Assembly: GCF_020171745.1 (NCBI RefSeq)
Contig: NZ_JAIVAH010000009.1
Location: forward strand, 1-64,000
Origin: Prescottella equi
Lineage (GTDB): Bacteria > Actinomycetota > Actinomycetes > Mycobacteriales > Mycobacteriaceae
Direction of reading: 5' to 3'
DNA: 64,000 nt
In this document: piece after piece, positions 17,061-27,393 of the stretch
How the letters are laid out: each line of letters opens with the position of its first letter
Position numbering within the stretch: the stretch's first letter is position 1
Notes under the pieces: generated by a model
Told to the model about the DNA's origin: nothing
Seen by the model: only the letters and a program-made list of their open reading frames with translations
Databases searched by the model: none
Program-made: the position numbers and the translations under genes

Positions 17061-17813
17061 ATGAGGCTTCAGGGCAAGGTCGCCATCGTCACCGGCGGCG
17101 CCGGTGGCATCGGTCGCGCGATCACCCGAGTGTTCTCCCGCGAGGGCGCGAAGGTGCTGTTCGTCGACATCCACGAAGAACAGGGTCGAGAACTCGAAAA
17201 AGAGATCGCGGACGCCGGCGGCGAGGGCAAGTTCCTCAATGTCGACATCTCGCAGAAGGATTCGGCAGAGGCGATCCGCGACGCAGCGGTTGCGGCGTTC
17301 GGCCGGATCGACATCCTGGTGAACAACGCGCACGCGTCCCGTCAGGCGCCGCTGCTCGAGCAGACGCAGGAGATGTTCGACCTGTCGTTCGGCACCGGCT
17401 TCTACCCGACGGTGCATCTGATGCAGGCCTGCTACCCGCAGCTCAAGGAGTCGAAGGGGTCGATCATCAACTTCGGCTCCAGCTCGGGGCTCGAGGGCAT
17501 GCCGACGCAGACGTCGTACGCGGCGGCCAAGGAGGCCATCCGCGGCGTCAGCCGGGTCGCCGCCAACGAGTGGGCCGCCGACCAGATCCGCGTCAACGTG
17601 CTGTGCCCGTTCGCGGCCACCGAGGGAGTCGTGGCGTGGCAGAAGGCGTTTCCGGAGCGGGCGGCCGCGACGATCGCCAAGGTCCCGCTGCAGCGCATCG
17701 GTGATCCCGAGACCGACATCGCGCCGATCGCACTGTTCCTGGCGAGCGACGACTCGAAGTACATGACGGGCCAGACCGTCATGGCGGACGGCGGCAGCCT
17801 CAAGCTCCGCTGA
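17061..17813 (+). CDS. Short-chain dehydrogenase/reductase
   Basis: A 250-aa classical SDR. TGGAGGIGRAI is the cofactor loop, VDIHEEQ the acidic patch (Asp favouring NAD), NNAH replaces the usual NNAG, GSSSG holds the catalytic Ser and YAAAK the Tyr/Lys. The C-terminal MADGGSLKLR is typical. The NNAH variant and YAAAKEAIRGVSRVAANEWA are seen in SDRs acting on bulky alcohols. It is co-transcribed with the longer SDR. Substrate unknown, presumably in the same steroid or lipid route. Confidence 0.8.
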   Translation: MRLQGKVAIVTGGAGGIGRAITRVFSREGAKVLFVDIHEEQGRELEKEIADAGGEGKFLNVDISQKDSAEAIRDAAVAAFGRIDILVNNAHASRQAPLLEQTQEMFDLSFGTGFYPTVHLMQACYPQLKESKGSIINFGSSSGLEGMPTQTSYAAAKEAIRGVSRVAANEWAADQIRVNVLCPFAATEGVVAWQKAFPERAAATIAKVPLQRIGDPETDIAPIALFLASDDSKYMTGQTVMADGGSLKLR

Positions 17814-19604
<1,791 letters not shown>

Positions 19605-19614
19605 CGAACCGCCT

Positions 19615-19653
19615 GCCCGCGTCCACCGCACCGGCCGTGCGGGGGACGCGGGC
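19615..19653 (+). terminator. Terminator after cholesterol oxidase
   Basis: GCCCGCGTCC with GGACGCGGGC and an inner CCGCAC/GTGCGG stem, starting 11 bp after the stop. Confidence 0.75.
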
Positions 19654-19738
19654 GGGCCCCGGTCTGCGATAGCCTTTTCTCGAACGATCCCAATCGACCA
19701 CGTCGTGAACGCGTCGAAACGGATGAGAGGACATCGCG

Positions 19739-20521
19739 ATGTCTACCCGTTCGAACTACACCGAGGGCACCCCCAGTTGGGTCGATCTGCAGACCTCGGA
19801 CCAGGCCGGAGCCAGGGACTTCTACACCGCACTGTTCGGTTGGTCGTACGACGACCGCCCGATGCTCGAGGACACGGTGTACTCGATCGCGACGCTGCGG
19901 GGCGAACAGATCGCGGCCATCGCGCCGCTTCCCGTGGGCGCCCCACCCGCGGACACCCCGTCGACCTGGAACACCTTCCTGGCGGTGGACGACGCCGACG
20001 CGTCCGCCGCGAAGGTGGAACCGGCCGGCGGACAGCTGATCCTCCCGGCGTTCGACGTCGGGGATGCCGGGAGGATGGCGTTCGTCGCGGATCCGACCGG
20101 CGCGCAGGTCGGCCTGTGGCAGGCCCGCACGCACATCGGCGCCTCGCTGGTGAACGAACCGGGCACCCTGATCTGGAACGAACTGATCACCGACGACGCG
20201 TCGTCGGCGCTCGCCTTCTACGCCGCCGTCGTGGGCCTGGGCAGCGCGGTGATGCCGATGCCGGACGGCGAGTACACCGTCCTGCAGGTCCACGAGGACG
20301 GGGTGGGCGGGTGCATCGCCCCACCACGCCCCGACGTCCCCAACCATTGGCACGTCTACTTCTGCACCGAGGACGTCGACGCGACCGTCGGCACGGCGGC
20401 GAAGGAGGGCGGCGCGCTGATGGCCGACCCGTTCGACATGGCGACGGTGGGCCGGATGGCGGTGCTCGCCGATCCGCAGGGCGCGGTGTTCAGCGTCATG
20501 CAGCCGGAGACCGCGTCCTGA
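19739..20521 (+). CDS. VOC-family protein with two glyoxalase-like domains
   Basis: A 260-aa protein with two vicinal-oxygen-chelate modules (about residues 10-128 and 138-258), each ending in the family's [14 protein letters not shown] and [14 protein letters not shown] strands. Proteins of this two-module type are often annotated as hydroxylases or antibiotic-resistance-like proteins, and few have known reactions. The start is the ATG at 19739. It converges on the amidohydrolase gene with 6 bp between them. No pathway link is visible. Confidence 0.8.
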   Translation: MSTRSNYTEGTPSWVDLQTSDQAGARDFYTALFGWSYDDRPMLEDTVYSIATLRGEQIAAIAPLPVGAPPADTPSTWNTFLAVDDADASAAKVEPAGGQLILPAFDVGDAGRMAFVADPTGAQVGLWQARTHIGASLVNEPGTLIWNELITDDASSALAFYAAVVGLGSAVMPMPDGEYTVLQVHEDGVGGCIAPPRPDVPNHWHVYFCTEDVDATVGTAAKEGGALMADPFDMATVGRMAVLADPQGAVFSVMQPETAS

Positions 20522-20527
20522 CCGCGG

Positions 20528-21439
20528 TCAGTCGATCCCGAACAGGCGCACGGCGTTGTCGTGCACCACGGCGCGCACCCAGTCGTCGCCCAGGTCGAAG
20601 CGGGTGAGCGCCTCGAGCGCGTCGAGGTACGAGTACGGGATGTTGGGGAAGTCGCTGCCGAACAGAATTCGGTCCCCCAGGTCCCGCAGCCGCGGGACCT
20701 CGTGGCGCGGGAACGGGACCTGCGCCTCGGTGAAGTCGGTGAACGCCATCGTCGTGTCCAGCTGCACCAGCGGGTAGCGGTCGGCGAGATCGAGGAACTC
20801 GACATACTCGGGCATCCCCATGTGCGCGACGATCAGCGCCAGGCGCGGGTGCCGCGCGAGCAGGGTGGCGATGCGGTCGGGGCCGGTGTAGCGGCCGGGA
20901 GCGGGTCCGGAGCCGCAGTGGATCACGATCGGGATGCCGCTGTCCTCGAGCAGTCCCCACACCGGGTCGAGGAGGGGATCGTTCGGGTCGTAGTCCCCCA
21001 CCTGGATGTGCGACTTGAACACCCGGGCACCCGCCTCGAGCGCCGACGCCACGTACTGCGGAGCCGACTTCTCCGGGTAGAAGGTGGCCGTGTGCAGGCA
21101 GTCCGGGGTGCGCGCCGCGAAGTCCGCCGCCCACTGGTTGAGCCAGGCCGCCATCTCGGGCTTGTGCGGATAGAGCATCGACGTGAACCGGCCGACGCCG
21201 AAGTCCCGCAGGTGCGCGACCCGTGTCTCCTCCTCCGACCGGTACCGGATCGGCCATTCGCGGCCGGTGAGCGGACCGGCCGAGTCGAAGTAGGCCCACA
21301 CCTTGTCCATGACGTTCTTGGGCATGAAGTGGGTGTGCACGTCGATCAGGGTGGACAGGCCCAGTTGCTCGCGGAACGCGGCCACACCGGCCGTCTCGGA
21401 TTCCCGGTCGAGTTCCGTCGTCACCACCGATTCACACAC
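20528..21439 (-). CDS. Amidohydrolase 2 family (ACMSD-like) enzyme
   Basis: A 303-aa TIM-barrel metal-dependent hydrolase of the amidohydrolase-2 group. DVHTHFMP near residue 32 gives two metal His, then FKSHIQVG, IVIHCGSGP, IVAHMGMPEY and the acidic FGSDFPNIPYSY. The group includes ACMSD and related decarboxylases and hydrolases of aromatic or lactone substrates. A GTG start at 21439 is chosen because GAGAGGG lies eight bases upstream and earlier starts lack one. Substrate not predictable. Confidence 0.8.
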   Translation of the reverse strand: MCESVVTTELDRESETAGVAAFREQLGLSTLIDVHTHFMPKNVMDKVWAYFDSAGPLTGREWPIRYRSEEETRVAHLRDFGVGRFTSMLYPHKPEMAAWLNQWAADFAARTPDCLHTATFYPEKSAPQYVASALEAGARVFKSHIQVGDYDPNDPLLDPVWGLLEDSGIPIVIHCGSGPAPGRYTGPDRIATLLARHPRLALIVAHMGMPEYVEFLDLADRYPLVQLDTTMAFTDFTEAQVPFPRHEVPRLRDLGDRILFGSDFPNIPYSYLDALEALTRFDLGDDWVRAVVHDNAVRLFGID

Positions 21440-21563
21440 GTTCGGACCCCTCTCGTCTCGCGCAGTCCGGGTGGCCCCGAACACACCTGCCGACCCTAGT
21501 CTCGGCACGTTTGCGCTGAGTGAGACCCCGGTTTGACGGGTCCGGAAACTCCCTGAAACGCTA

Positions 21564-21579
21564 CCTAGCAATTGCTTGG
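21564..21579. promoter_or_regulatory. TetR-type operator candidate before the first OYE gene
   Basis: CCTAGCAATTGCTTGG differs at one base from the perfect palindrome CCAAGCAATTGCTTGG. It lies 31 bp before the OYE start. The same motif occurs at 37049 (before tetR) and 38382 (before the SnoaL-OYE operon). Confidence 0.6.
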
Positions 21580-21610
21580 TTTACGACGATCCCGAAAAGG
21601 CGCCGACGAC

Positions 21611-22750
21611 ATGACCTCTTCATCTCCCCTGTTCCAGCCGCTGAAGGTGCGTTCGCTCGAACTCGCGAACCGCATCGTCATGTCGCCGATGACGCGCTCC
21701 TACTCGATCGACGGTGTCCCGGGCGACGACGTCGCCGGCTACTACCGCCGCCGCGCCGAGGGCGGCACGGGCCTGATCGTCACCGAGGGCGTCGCCATCG
21801 ACCACGAGACCGCGGTCGACAACTCGCGCGTCCCGCGCCTGTTCGGCGAGGAGTCGCTGGCGGGCTGGCGCAAGGTCGTCGACGGCGTGCACGAGGCCGG
21901 CGGCAAGATCATTCCGCAGCTGTGGCACGTCGGCCCGCTGTGGGGCGCGATGAGCAAGGTGGACCCGGCGCTCAAGCCGATGCGCCCGTCGGGCGAGTGG
22001 GGCCCGCTGGGCACCACGTCGTACCCCGAGTCGTACACCTCGTGGGTTACGCAGGCCACCGAGGCGATGACCGAGCAGGACATCCAGGACGTCATCTCCG
22101 CGTTCGCGCGCGCGGCCCGCAACGCGATCGACGTCGGCTTCGACGGCATCGCCCTGCACGGTGGCCACGGCTACCTGCTGGACTCGTTCCTGTGGGAGGG
22201 CACCAACAAGCGTGACGACGAGTGGGGCGGCGACCTCGAGCGGCGCACCCGCTTCCCCGTCGCCGTCGTGAAGGCGATCCGCGCCGAGATCGGCGAGGAC
22301 TACCCGATCTTCTACCGCTTCTCGCAGCACAAGCAGCAGAACTACACCGCACGCATCGCGGAGACCCCCGACGAGCTGAAGGTGATCCTCGGCGCACTCG
22401 CGGACGCCGGGGTCGACGTCTTCGACGCCAGCATCCGCCGCTTCGACTTCCCCGCGTTCGAGGGCAGCGACGTGTCGCTGGCCGGCTGGGCCAAGAAGGT
22501 CACCGGCGCGATCACCATGGCCGTCGGTAGCGTCGGAATCGGAAAGTCGCTGCGCGACAGCCGCATCGAAGGTTCCGCGCCGGTCGTCGACAACATCCCC
22601 GAGCTCGAGAAGCGCATCGGCGGCGGCGAGTTCGACCTCATCGCGATCGGCCGCCTGCACCTGGCCGACCCGGCACTGGCCTCGCGCCTGCGCGCCGGCG
22701 AAGCGCTGCCCGAGTTCGTCCGTGAGGTCCACGAGGGCTCGCTGACGTAG
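21611..22750 (+). CDS. Old yellow enzyme-type ene-reductase (first copy)
   Basis: A 379-aa FMN oxidoreductase of the OYE family. NRIVMSPMTRS binds FMN, HVGP and ALHGGHGYLLDSFLW carry the substrate and FMN side, and LIAIGRLHLADP is the C-terminal phosphate site. It reduces activated C=C bonds with NAD(P)H. It is a close paralogue of the enzyme at 38953, and both promoters hold the same 16-bp motif. Gene-neighbour logic points to an enone (possibly steroid) substrate, but xenobiotic enones are equally possible. The start is the ATG at 21611. Confidence 0.85.
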   Translation: MTSSSPLFQPLKVRSLELANRIVMSPMTRSYSIDGVPGDDVAGYYRRRAEGGTGLIVTEGVAIDHETAVDNSRVPRLFGEESLAGWRKVVDGVHEAGGKIIPQLWHVGPLWGAMSKVDPALKPMRPSGEWGPLGTTSYPESYTSWVTQATEAMTEQDIQDVISAFARAARNAIDVGFDGIALHGGHGYLLDSFLWEGTNKRDDEWGGDLERRTRFPVAVVKAIRAEIGEDYPIFYRFSQHKQQNYTARIAETPDELKVILGALADAGVDVFDASIRRFDFPAFEGSDVSLAGWAKKVTGAITMAVGSVGIGKSLRDSRIEGSAPVVDNIPELEKRIGGGEFDLIAIGRLHLADPALASRLRAGEALPEFVREVHEGSLT

Positions 22751-22772
22751 TCTCTCGCTCGACGTGATCACC

Positions 22773-22813
22773 CGGTCGCCGCAACTTCTCCGCGCGAGGC
22801 GTTGCGGCGACCG
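22773..22813 (+). terminator. Terminator after the first OYE gene
   Basis: CGGTCGCCGCAAC at 22773-22785 pairs with GTTGCGGCGACCG at 22801-22813, a 13-bp perfect stem. Confidence 0.8.
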
Positions 22814-22864
22814 GTCGTCTGTTCGGCATCTGCCGCACAGCCCGAAATCGAAGGAAATCGATCC

Positions 22865-23305
22865 TTGACGCAGTACGACGACGCCGACTGGCACTACGGC
22901 GGCGACTTTCCCGACGACCTGCCGCAGGCTGCCGCCGGCACCCACATCGGCATGTTCGTGGCGTGGTGCCTGCTCACCGGCTTCGCGAGCGAGAGCGTCG
23001 AGGACGAACTCGAACCACTCGAGACTCGGGAGACGACGCCCGGCGCGTTCCTGATGGACGTGCTCGACGAGCGGTTCGTGAGCGACGACCTCACCGCCGA
23101 CGGCAACGCGTTCGCCGTCGCGTACTACGCAGGCCGCAGCGAGGACTCCCGGTATCTCGACGACTACTGCGACGAGTTCGACACGACCGCGGAGGAGATC
23201 TACCGGGTCGAGGACACCTGGGAGAACTACGACCGGATCGCGGACCGGATCGGCGACCGCTTCCACACCTGGCTGGACAGCGGGCGGCCGCAGTTCGTCG
23301 CGTAG
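22865..23305 (+). CDS. Uncharacterised DUF7832-like acidic protein
   Basis: A 146-aa very acidic protein with the conserved opening YDDADWHYGGDFP, then AAGTHIGMFVAWCLLTGF. Similar hypothetical proteins occur in many bacteria. I know of no assigned function. No signal peptide. The TTG at 22865 is chosen because AAGGAAA ends seven bases upstream and residue two begins the conserved block. It stands alone between the OYE gene and the decayed strip that follows. Confidence 0.65.
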   Translation: MTQYDDADWHYGGDFPDDLPQAAAGTHIGMFVAWCLLTGFASESVEDELEPLETRETTPGAFLMDVLDERFVSDDLTADGNAFAVAYYAGRSEDSRYLDDYCDEFDTTAEEIYRVEDTWENYDRIADRIGDRFHTWLDSGRPQFVA

Positions 23306-23337
23306 CGGGCGGGTCCTAGGACTCAGGTACTCAGAAC

Positions 23338-23509
23338 TCAGCCTCGGTCGGCGCGTGACCCGAGGATCGCCGCCAACAGCGCTGCGGCGAGGAGGAAAGA
23401 GCACGATCCTGGAACTGCGTTCCGCACTGCCCAGATCCGCCCATGTGAGTGCCTGTGCGACAACGGCGATCACGTACAGCAGGATCGCCGCGCTCGAGGA
23501 TCTGTTCAT
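23338..23509 (-). pseudogene. Frameshifted two-helix membrane protein
   Basis: From an ATG at 23509, with GAGGG eight bases upstream, the frame encodes MNRSSSAAILLYVIAVVAQA and continues to LTWADLGS, one membrane helix. The adjacent frame then continues with a second hydrophobic stretch (SCSFLLAAALLAAILGS) and stops at 23338. Joined, they make a natural ~57-aa two-helix protein. The 172-bp span is one base more than a multiple of three, so a single-base insertion, a two-base deletion or a sequencing error breaks it. The rest of 23306-23731 shows nothing else convincing. Confidence 0.5.
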
Positions 23510-23731
23510 GAGCTGTTCCCTCTGTGGTTGGTACCGGTGCGCGTTTGCTCGCCACGCGATAGTGGAACGGGCACGCTCGGTCGAAGTCGCCGTTCGGCCA
23601 GCTCGATCGACCGTAGGCAACCTGGGCGTGCAGAGGCGACGGGCGCGCCGCGCGGATGCGGAATTCGGGGGCGACCCGAGAGCCATCCCGCTGTGGCCGG
23701 CACCCCTTCCCTGGGGGTGCCGGCTGCAGCG

Positions 23732-25033
23732 TCACGCGGCCCGTGGTCCCGCGCGATTGTGGGCGGGGACGGGCTTCTTGTAGGGGTCCACGGTTGATGG
23801 TGGGGTGAACCACGGATGGCGGTCGGTGCCGATCTTCACTCGCCAGTGTGAGTGGTGTAGTAGCCCGTGGTGATAGCGGCAGAGTAGGACGAGGTTGTCG
23901 AGATCGGTGGGTCCGCCGTCGGCCCAATGCATTACGTGGTGACCTTCGCAGTGGGCAGGTGGTGCACCGCAGCCAGGGAATGCGCAGCCGTGGTCGCGGG
24001 CAACCAACGCGCGACGCTGCTTCTTCGACACTGTGCGGGTTGTTCTGCCCAGGTTTAGCGGCACACCGTCGTCCATGACGATGGGCGTGAGGTGGCAGTC
24101 GCAGGCCAATCTGCGGGCAGTGGCGATCGACAGCGGCCCTGTGTGCGGCATGCGTGCAATGTCATTGTCGCCGAACGGGTCCGGATCGCCGTCTGATCCC
24201 GCCCAATCGTGATCCGCTTCGCTGCGGGCAAGGTCGCTGGCGTTCACATGCAGGGACAGATGGGGTCGTTCCCCGCCTTCAATGGGTGCGTCTCCGGAGT
24301 CGAGGTAGCGGCGCAGAATTTCGGCGAACGCGTCCGCCCGCTGCCGTGCCGGCGTACGAGCACCGGCGGGGTCGTCCATCGGATTCCGCGGCTTCGTCAG
24401 TGCAGACAGTGCGGTCAACAGCATCTCACCGGTCACCGCGTCGAGATCACCCTTCACCGCGACCCGCCCGTTCAGGGTCTTGGATGCATGGAATTCGTTG
24501 CGCTCGGCGTCCTCACTGGGAGGCAGTTCGTCGGATTCGAAGATCCGCTCGAGCCGGGAGATACAGGTGCGGACCGTCGTGGTGGTGGCGGTGGGTCCGG
24601 TAGCGCTGTCCAGCAACACCTTCCGACACGAGTCGAGTGCTTCGTTCGGCATCCCGCGCGGCGGGGTTTCGCAGAACTTCCCGATCAACGCAGCATGCTC
24701 GGCCGAAATATCGCCTACGTTGTAGGCGTCGGCGATCTCGGGTTGCCGGCCGAGCATCCGGCCCAACGAGAGGATTCGTCCCGCGGTCGACACTTCCAAC
24801 AGGCTGTTCGCGGCCAGCCACATCTTCACGCTTCGAAACCCGAGGGTGTCGAACGAAACTGCCCGCTCGTCGATTTCGGCGACCATCGCGACCCGCAACG
24901 CCTCGAGGCGTTCGATCTCGCGGGTGACGTCGATCGTGTTCTGCAGCAACGTGATTTCGGCGAGAAGGCGCACGTCGTCGGGCTGCAGCGCGGTGGCTGC
25001 GATGCCCGAATCGTTGAGTCCCCCCGGATTCAT
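23732..25033 (-). CDS. 13E12/DUF222-type HNH endonuclease
   Basis: A 433-aa protein with an N-terminal DUF222/13E12 region (about residues 15-300) and a C-terminal HNH nuclease domain (RDHGCAFPGCGAPPAHCEGHH, then WADGGPTDLDNLVLLCRYHH). Such genes are multicopy in mycobacteria and rhodococci and often act as repeated mobile-like elements. The ATG at 25033 has no Shine-Dalgarno, but a good promoter places the transcript start at or beside the ATG, so leaderless translation is likely. A perfect SOS box overlaps the promoter, implying LexA control. Biological role unsettled. Confidence 0.88.
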   Translation of the reverse strand: MNPGGLNDSGIAATALQPDDVRLLAEITLLQNTIDVTREIERLEALRVAMVAEIDERAVSFDTLGFRSVKMWLAANSLLEVSTAGRILSLGRMLGRQPEIADAYNVGDISAEHAALIGKFCETPPRGMPNEALDSCRKVLLDSATGPTATTTTVRTCISRLERIFESDELPPSEDAERNEFHASKTLNGRVAVKGDLDAVTGEMLLTALSALTKPRNPMDDPAGARTPARQRADAFAEILRRYLDSGDAPIEGGERPHLSLHVNASDLARSEADHDWAGSDGDPDPFGDNDIARMPHTGPLSIATARRLACDCHLTPIVMDDGVPLNLGRTTRTVSKKQRRALVARDHGCAFPGCGAPPAHCEGHHVMHWADGGPTDLDNLVLLCRYHHGLLHHSHWRVKIGTDRHPWFTPPSTVDPYKKPVPAHNRAGPRAA

Positions 25034-25039
25034 GACTCG

Positions 25040-25068
25040 AGTTTAGTTCGAACTGATGTTCGAGTCAA
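25040..25068 (-). promoter_or_regulatory. SOS-boxed leaderless promoter of the 13E12 gene
   Basis: On the minus strand TTGACT (25068-25063) and TAAACT (25045-25040) are spaced by 17 bp, a near-consensus sigma-70-type promoter ending 7 bp before the ATG. TCGAACATCAGTTCGA (25063-25048) lies between them and is a perfect LexA box of the Mycobacterium/Bacillus type (TCGAAC-N4-GTTCGA). Confidence 0.8.
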
Positions 25069-25069
25069 T

Positions 25070-25225
25070 TGGTCCATGTCGAGGTCGTCGAGCAGCACGT
25101 ATGTCGCGGTGAAGCGCAGGGCGAGCCGTCATGCGGCTGTTCCAGGCGTCGCACGTCGAGCAGGCGACTGACGATCGGCAGCAGCGTCGACTTGCCGGCA
25201 CCGTGGCGCCGATGATCGACTTCAC
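25070..25225 (-). pseudogene. Relic of an ABC-transporter ATPase
   Basis: Minus-strand fragments of a FecE/FepC-like ATPase survive in different frames. KSIIGA is followed one frame over by HGAGKSTLLPIVSRLLDV (Walker A, about 25177-25212), consistent with loss of one base in the IIGPNGAGKST codons. Some 80 bp on, YVLLDDLDMDQ (about 25075-25110) resembles Walker B with a deletion. It is too short and broken to function. Confidence 0.6.
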
Positions 25226-25241
25226 CCCTACTGGCATGCGA

Positions 25242-25276
25242 AGGCCCGCCCTGTCCGGCGAGGACAGAGCGGGCCT
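25242..25276 (-). terminator. Terminator after rnhA
   Basis: AGGCCCGC/GCGGGCCT with an inner CTGTCC/GGACAG stem, 24 bp beyond the rnhA stop on the minus strand. Confidence 0.75.
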
Positions 25277-25299
25277 GGGTCGACTCGGAGCGGCTGCGC

Positions 25300-25890
25300 T
25301 CAGAACAGCGTGAGCAGCGGCTCCGGTTCGGGCACGGGTGCGGCGGCTGGTGCTGTCGGTGCTGCCGGTGCTGCCGGTGCTGCCGGTGCTGCGGCGGCCA
25401 CCGGGCGGGCGGGTGTCTCCCTCGGACCGAGCCCGGCCCAAGGGCGCGCCTTCTCCGGCGTCGAGGCCACGGCGCGGGCGGCCTCCCCCGCCAGCTTGTC
25501 CGCGATCTCGTTGAAGTGGTTGCCGACGTGTCCGCGGACCCAGCGGAACCGCACCGGGCCGGACCGCTCGGTGATCGCGCGGTCGATGTCCTGCACCAGT
25601 TCGAGGTTCTTGACCGGACCTCCCGACGCCGTCTTCCAACCCTTGCGCTTCCAGCCGGGCAGCCACTCGGACGCGCACTTGATGGCGTACTGCGAGTCGG
25701 ACTCGATGAGCAGCGGCTCGGGGCCGGGATGCGCGACGACCGCCTCGACCAGCGCCCACAACTCCGCGATCTGATTGGTGCCGGAGACCGCACCGCCCGA
25801 CCGGCTCGGACCCTCGTGATCGACCCACGCCCACCCGATGGCGCCACCGGGATTCTTCAGACACGAACCGTCGGTACTCACGATGATCAT
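25300..25890 (-). CDS. rnhA: Ribonuclease HI with Pro/Ala-rich tail
   Basis: A 196-aa RNase H type 1. Catalytic acids are visible: Asp in STDGS (near 7), Glu in IAELWAL (near 45), Asp in ESDSQYA (near 66) and Asp in EIADKLA (near 130), with RGHVGN supplying the loop His. It cuts RNA in RNA-DNA hybrids. Residues after about 150 form an unusual Pro/Ala/Glu tail built on a 9-bp DNA repeat and are likely disordered. The ATG at 25890 has no clear Shine-Dalgarno. It is divergent from a DNA glycosylase gene 73 bp away, a shared repair theme. Confidence 0.9.
   Translation of the reverse strand: MIIVSTDGSCLKNPGGAIGWAWVDHEGPSRSGGAVSGTNQIAELWALVEAVVAHPGPEPLLIESDSQYAIKCASEWLPGWKRKGWKTASGGPVKNLELVQDIDRAITERSGPVRFRWVRGHVGNHFNEIADKLAGEAARAVASTPEKARPWAGLGPRETPARPVAAAAPAAPAAPAAPTAPAAAPVPEPEPLLTLF
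25349..25393. repeat. 9-bp tandem repeat in the rnhA tail
   Basis: Five near-identical copies of GGTGCTGCC (plus strand), encoding the Ala-Ala-Pro repeats of the RNase HI tail. Copy number may vary between strains. Confidence 0.8.
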
Positions 25891-25963
25891 GGGTTCGGAC
25901 AATACGTTGCCGCCACGACGGCCGCCGGTCAGGTCCCGGCCCGGCGGCGATAAGCTGCCAGCG

Positions 25964-26896
25964 ATGACCGATACGGCCTCCGAAGTGCAGTTCGAGGTGT
26001 CGACGCGACGTCCCGTGGACCTCGCGTCGACGCTGTCGCCGCTGCGCCGTGGACGCTTCGATCCGTGCCACCGCCGCGAGCCGGACGGCACCGTGTGGCG
26101 CACGTCGCTGCTGCCGTCGGGCGCGGTCACCTACCGGCTCCGCCAGCACGGTCCGAGCGTCGTCGACGCCCGCGCGTGGGGGCCCGGGGCGGCGGAACTC
26201 GAGACGTATCTGCCGGGCCTCGTCGGCGAGGACGACGCCGGCCGGGCGGACGACTTCGCACCCACGCACCCGAAGCTGGCCGAGGCGCATCGGCGCTTCC
26301 CGAACCTGCGGATCGTGCGGACCGGACGGGTGCTGGAAGCGCTGGTGCCGGCGATCCTCGAGCAGCGGGTGCACGGCGTCGCCGCCCAGGCGTCGTGGCG
26401 GCGGCTGGTGACGAAGTTCGGCACCCCGGCGCCGGGCCCCGCGCCGGACGGCATGCGGGTGCCGCCGAGCGCCGAGGCGTGGCGGCGGATCCCGTCGTGG
26501 GAGTTCCACCACGCCAATGTCGACCCGCAGCGCGCGAAAACCATCGTCGCGTGTGCCCGCGTCGCCGATCGCCTCGAAGAGACCGTCGCAATGGACCGAC
26601 TCGATGCGTACCGGCGTCTGCGCGCCGTCCCCGGCGTCGGGCTGTGGACCGCCGCGGAGGTCGCCCAGCGCGCTCTCGGCGACGCCGACGCCCTGTCCGT
26701 CGGCGACTTCCATCTCGCGTCGATCGTCGGGTGGTCGCTGCTGGGCCGCCCCCTCGACGACGAGGGCATGGTCGAGTACCTCGCCGACCTCCGCCCGCAC
26801 CGCTACCGGGCGATCCGGCTGCTCGAGATCAGCGGGCAGGCCCGCAAACCCAAGTTCGGGCCGCGGACGCCGATCGTCGACCACTCCTGGCACTAG
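25964..26896 (+). CDS. DNA-3-methyladenine glycosylase-like HhH-GPD protein
   Basis: A 310-aa protein of the AlkA/HhH-GPD superfamily. The helix-hairpin-helix is LRAVPGVGLWTAAEVAQRAL (about residues 220-240), followed by DALSVGDFHLASIVGW with the catalytic Asp. The N-terminal beta domain is present. It should excise alkylated or damaged bases. The start is the ATG at 25964, with a weak Shine-Dalgarno. It is divergent from rnhA and ends overlapping the stop of the convergent F420-type gene by 4 bp, so no terminator separates them. Confidence 0.82.
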   Translation: MTDTASEVQFEVSTRRPVDLASTLSPLRRGRFDPCHRREPDGTVWRTSLLPSGAVTYRLRQHGPSVVDARAWGPGAAELETYLPGLVGEDDAGRADDFAPTHPKLAEAHRRFPNLRIVRTGRVLEALVPAILEQRVHGVAAQASWRRLVTKFGTPAPGPAPDGMRVPPSAEAWRRIPSWEFHHANVDPQRAKTIVACARVADRLEETVAMDRLDAYRRLRAVPGVGLWTAAEVAQRALGDADALSVGDFHLASIVGWSLLGRPLDDEGMVEYLADLRPHRYRAIRLLEISGQARKPKFGPRTPIVDHSWH

Positions 26897-27393
26897 CGCG
26901 GACTGAGCACCACGAGCGGGATGTCGCGGCCGAAGGTGGACGCCCGCTCCTGGTAGCGCGCGACGTTGGGCTTGCGCTCGCACACGTAGGGGAACAGTTC
27001 CTCGCGCTCGGCCCCTTCGGCGATGCGGGCCGTCGCCGACACCGGCTTGCGGTCGACGTGCAACCAGCACAGCGGGTGGGCGCGCAGATTCGCCACCCAG
27101 TGCGGGTTGATCGGCCCGCCGCCCTTGGACGCCACCACGATCAGGTCGTCGCCGCGCCGCACGTAGGGCAGCGCCACCGGGCGGAGGTCGCCGGTCTTGG
27201 CGCCGACGGTGGTGAGCAGCAGGGTCGGCTGGTACGGGTTGCCGCCGGCGAGCGCGTACTGCAGCGACACCACCGAGTAGCCGGTCCGGCGCACCAGCCA
27301 GCGGTCGAAGGCCATGCCCCGCTTGCCCTTGACCACGATCATCCACGGCTTGCCGTAGGACGAGAACTGGACATTCTCCTTGGGAATGGTCAT
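26893..27393 (-). CDS. Ddn-family F420-dependent nitroreductase-like protein
   Basis: A 166-aa split-beta-barrel deazaflavin (F420) protein of the Ddn/FDOR-A type. TTVGAKTGDLRPVALPYVRRGDDLIVVASKGG is the F420-binding core, and PHWVANLRAHPLCWLHV follows. Family members reduce quinones or nitro compounds with F420H2. It overlaps the PrpD gene by 4 bp (ATGA) and is therefore translationally coupled to it. A role in reducing an intermediate of that operon is inferred. Confidence 0.85.
   Translation of the reverse strand: MTIPKENVQFSSYGKPWMIVVKGKRGMAFDRWLVRRTGYSVVSLQYALAGGNPYQPTLLLTTVGAKTGDLRPVALPYVRRGDDLIVVASKGGGPINPHWVANLRAHPLCWLHVDRKPVSATARIAEGAEREELFPYVCERKPNVARYQERASTFGRDIPLVVLSPR

Noticed and set aside
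21620-23686. A 688-aa minus-strand open frame
   Set aside because: It is antisense to the OYE gene and the DUF7832-like gene. The composition is shadow-like, and only its first 28 residues after an internal Met belong to the frameshifted membrane protein.
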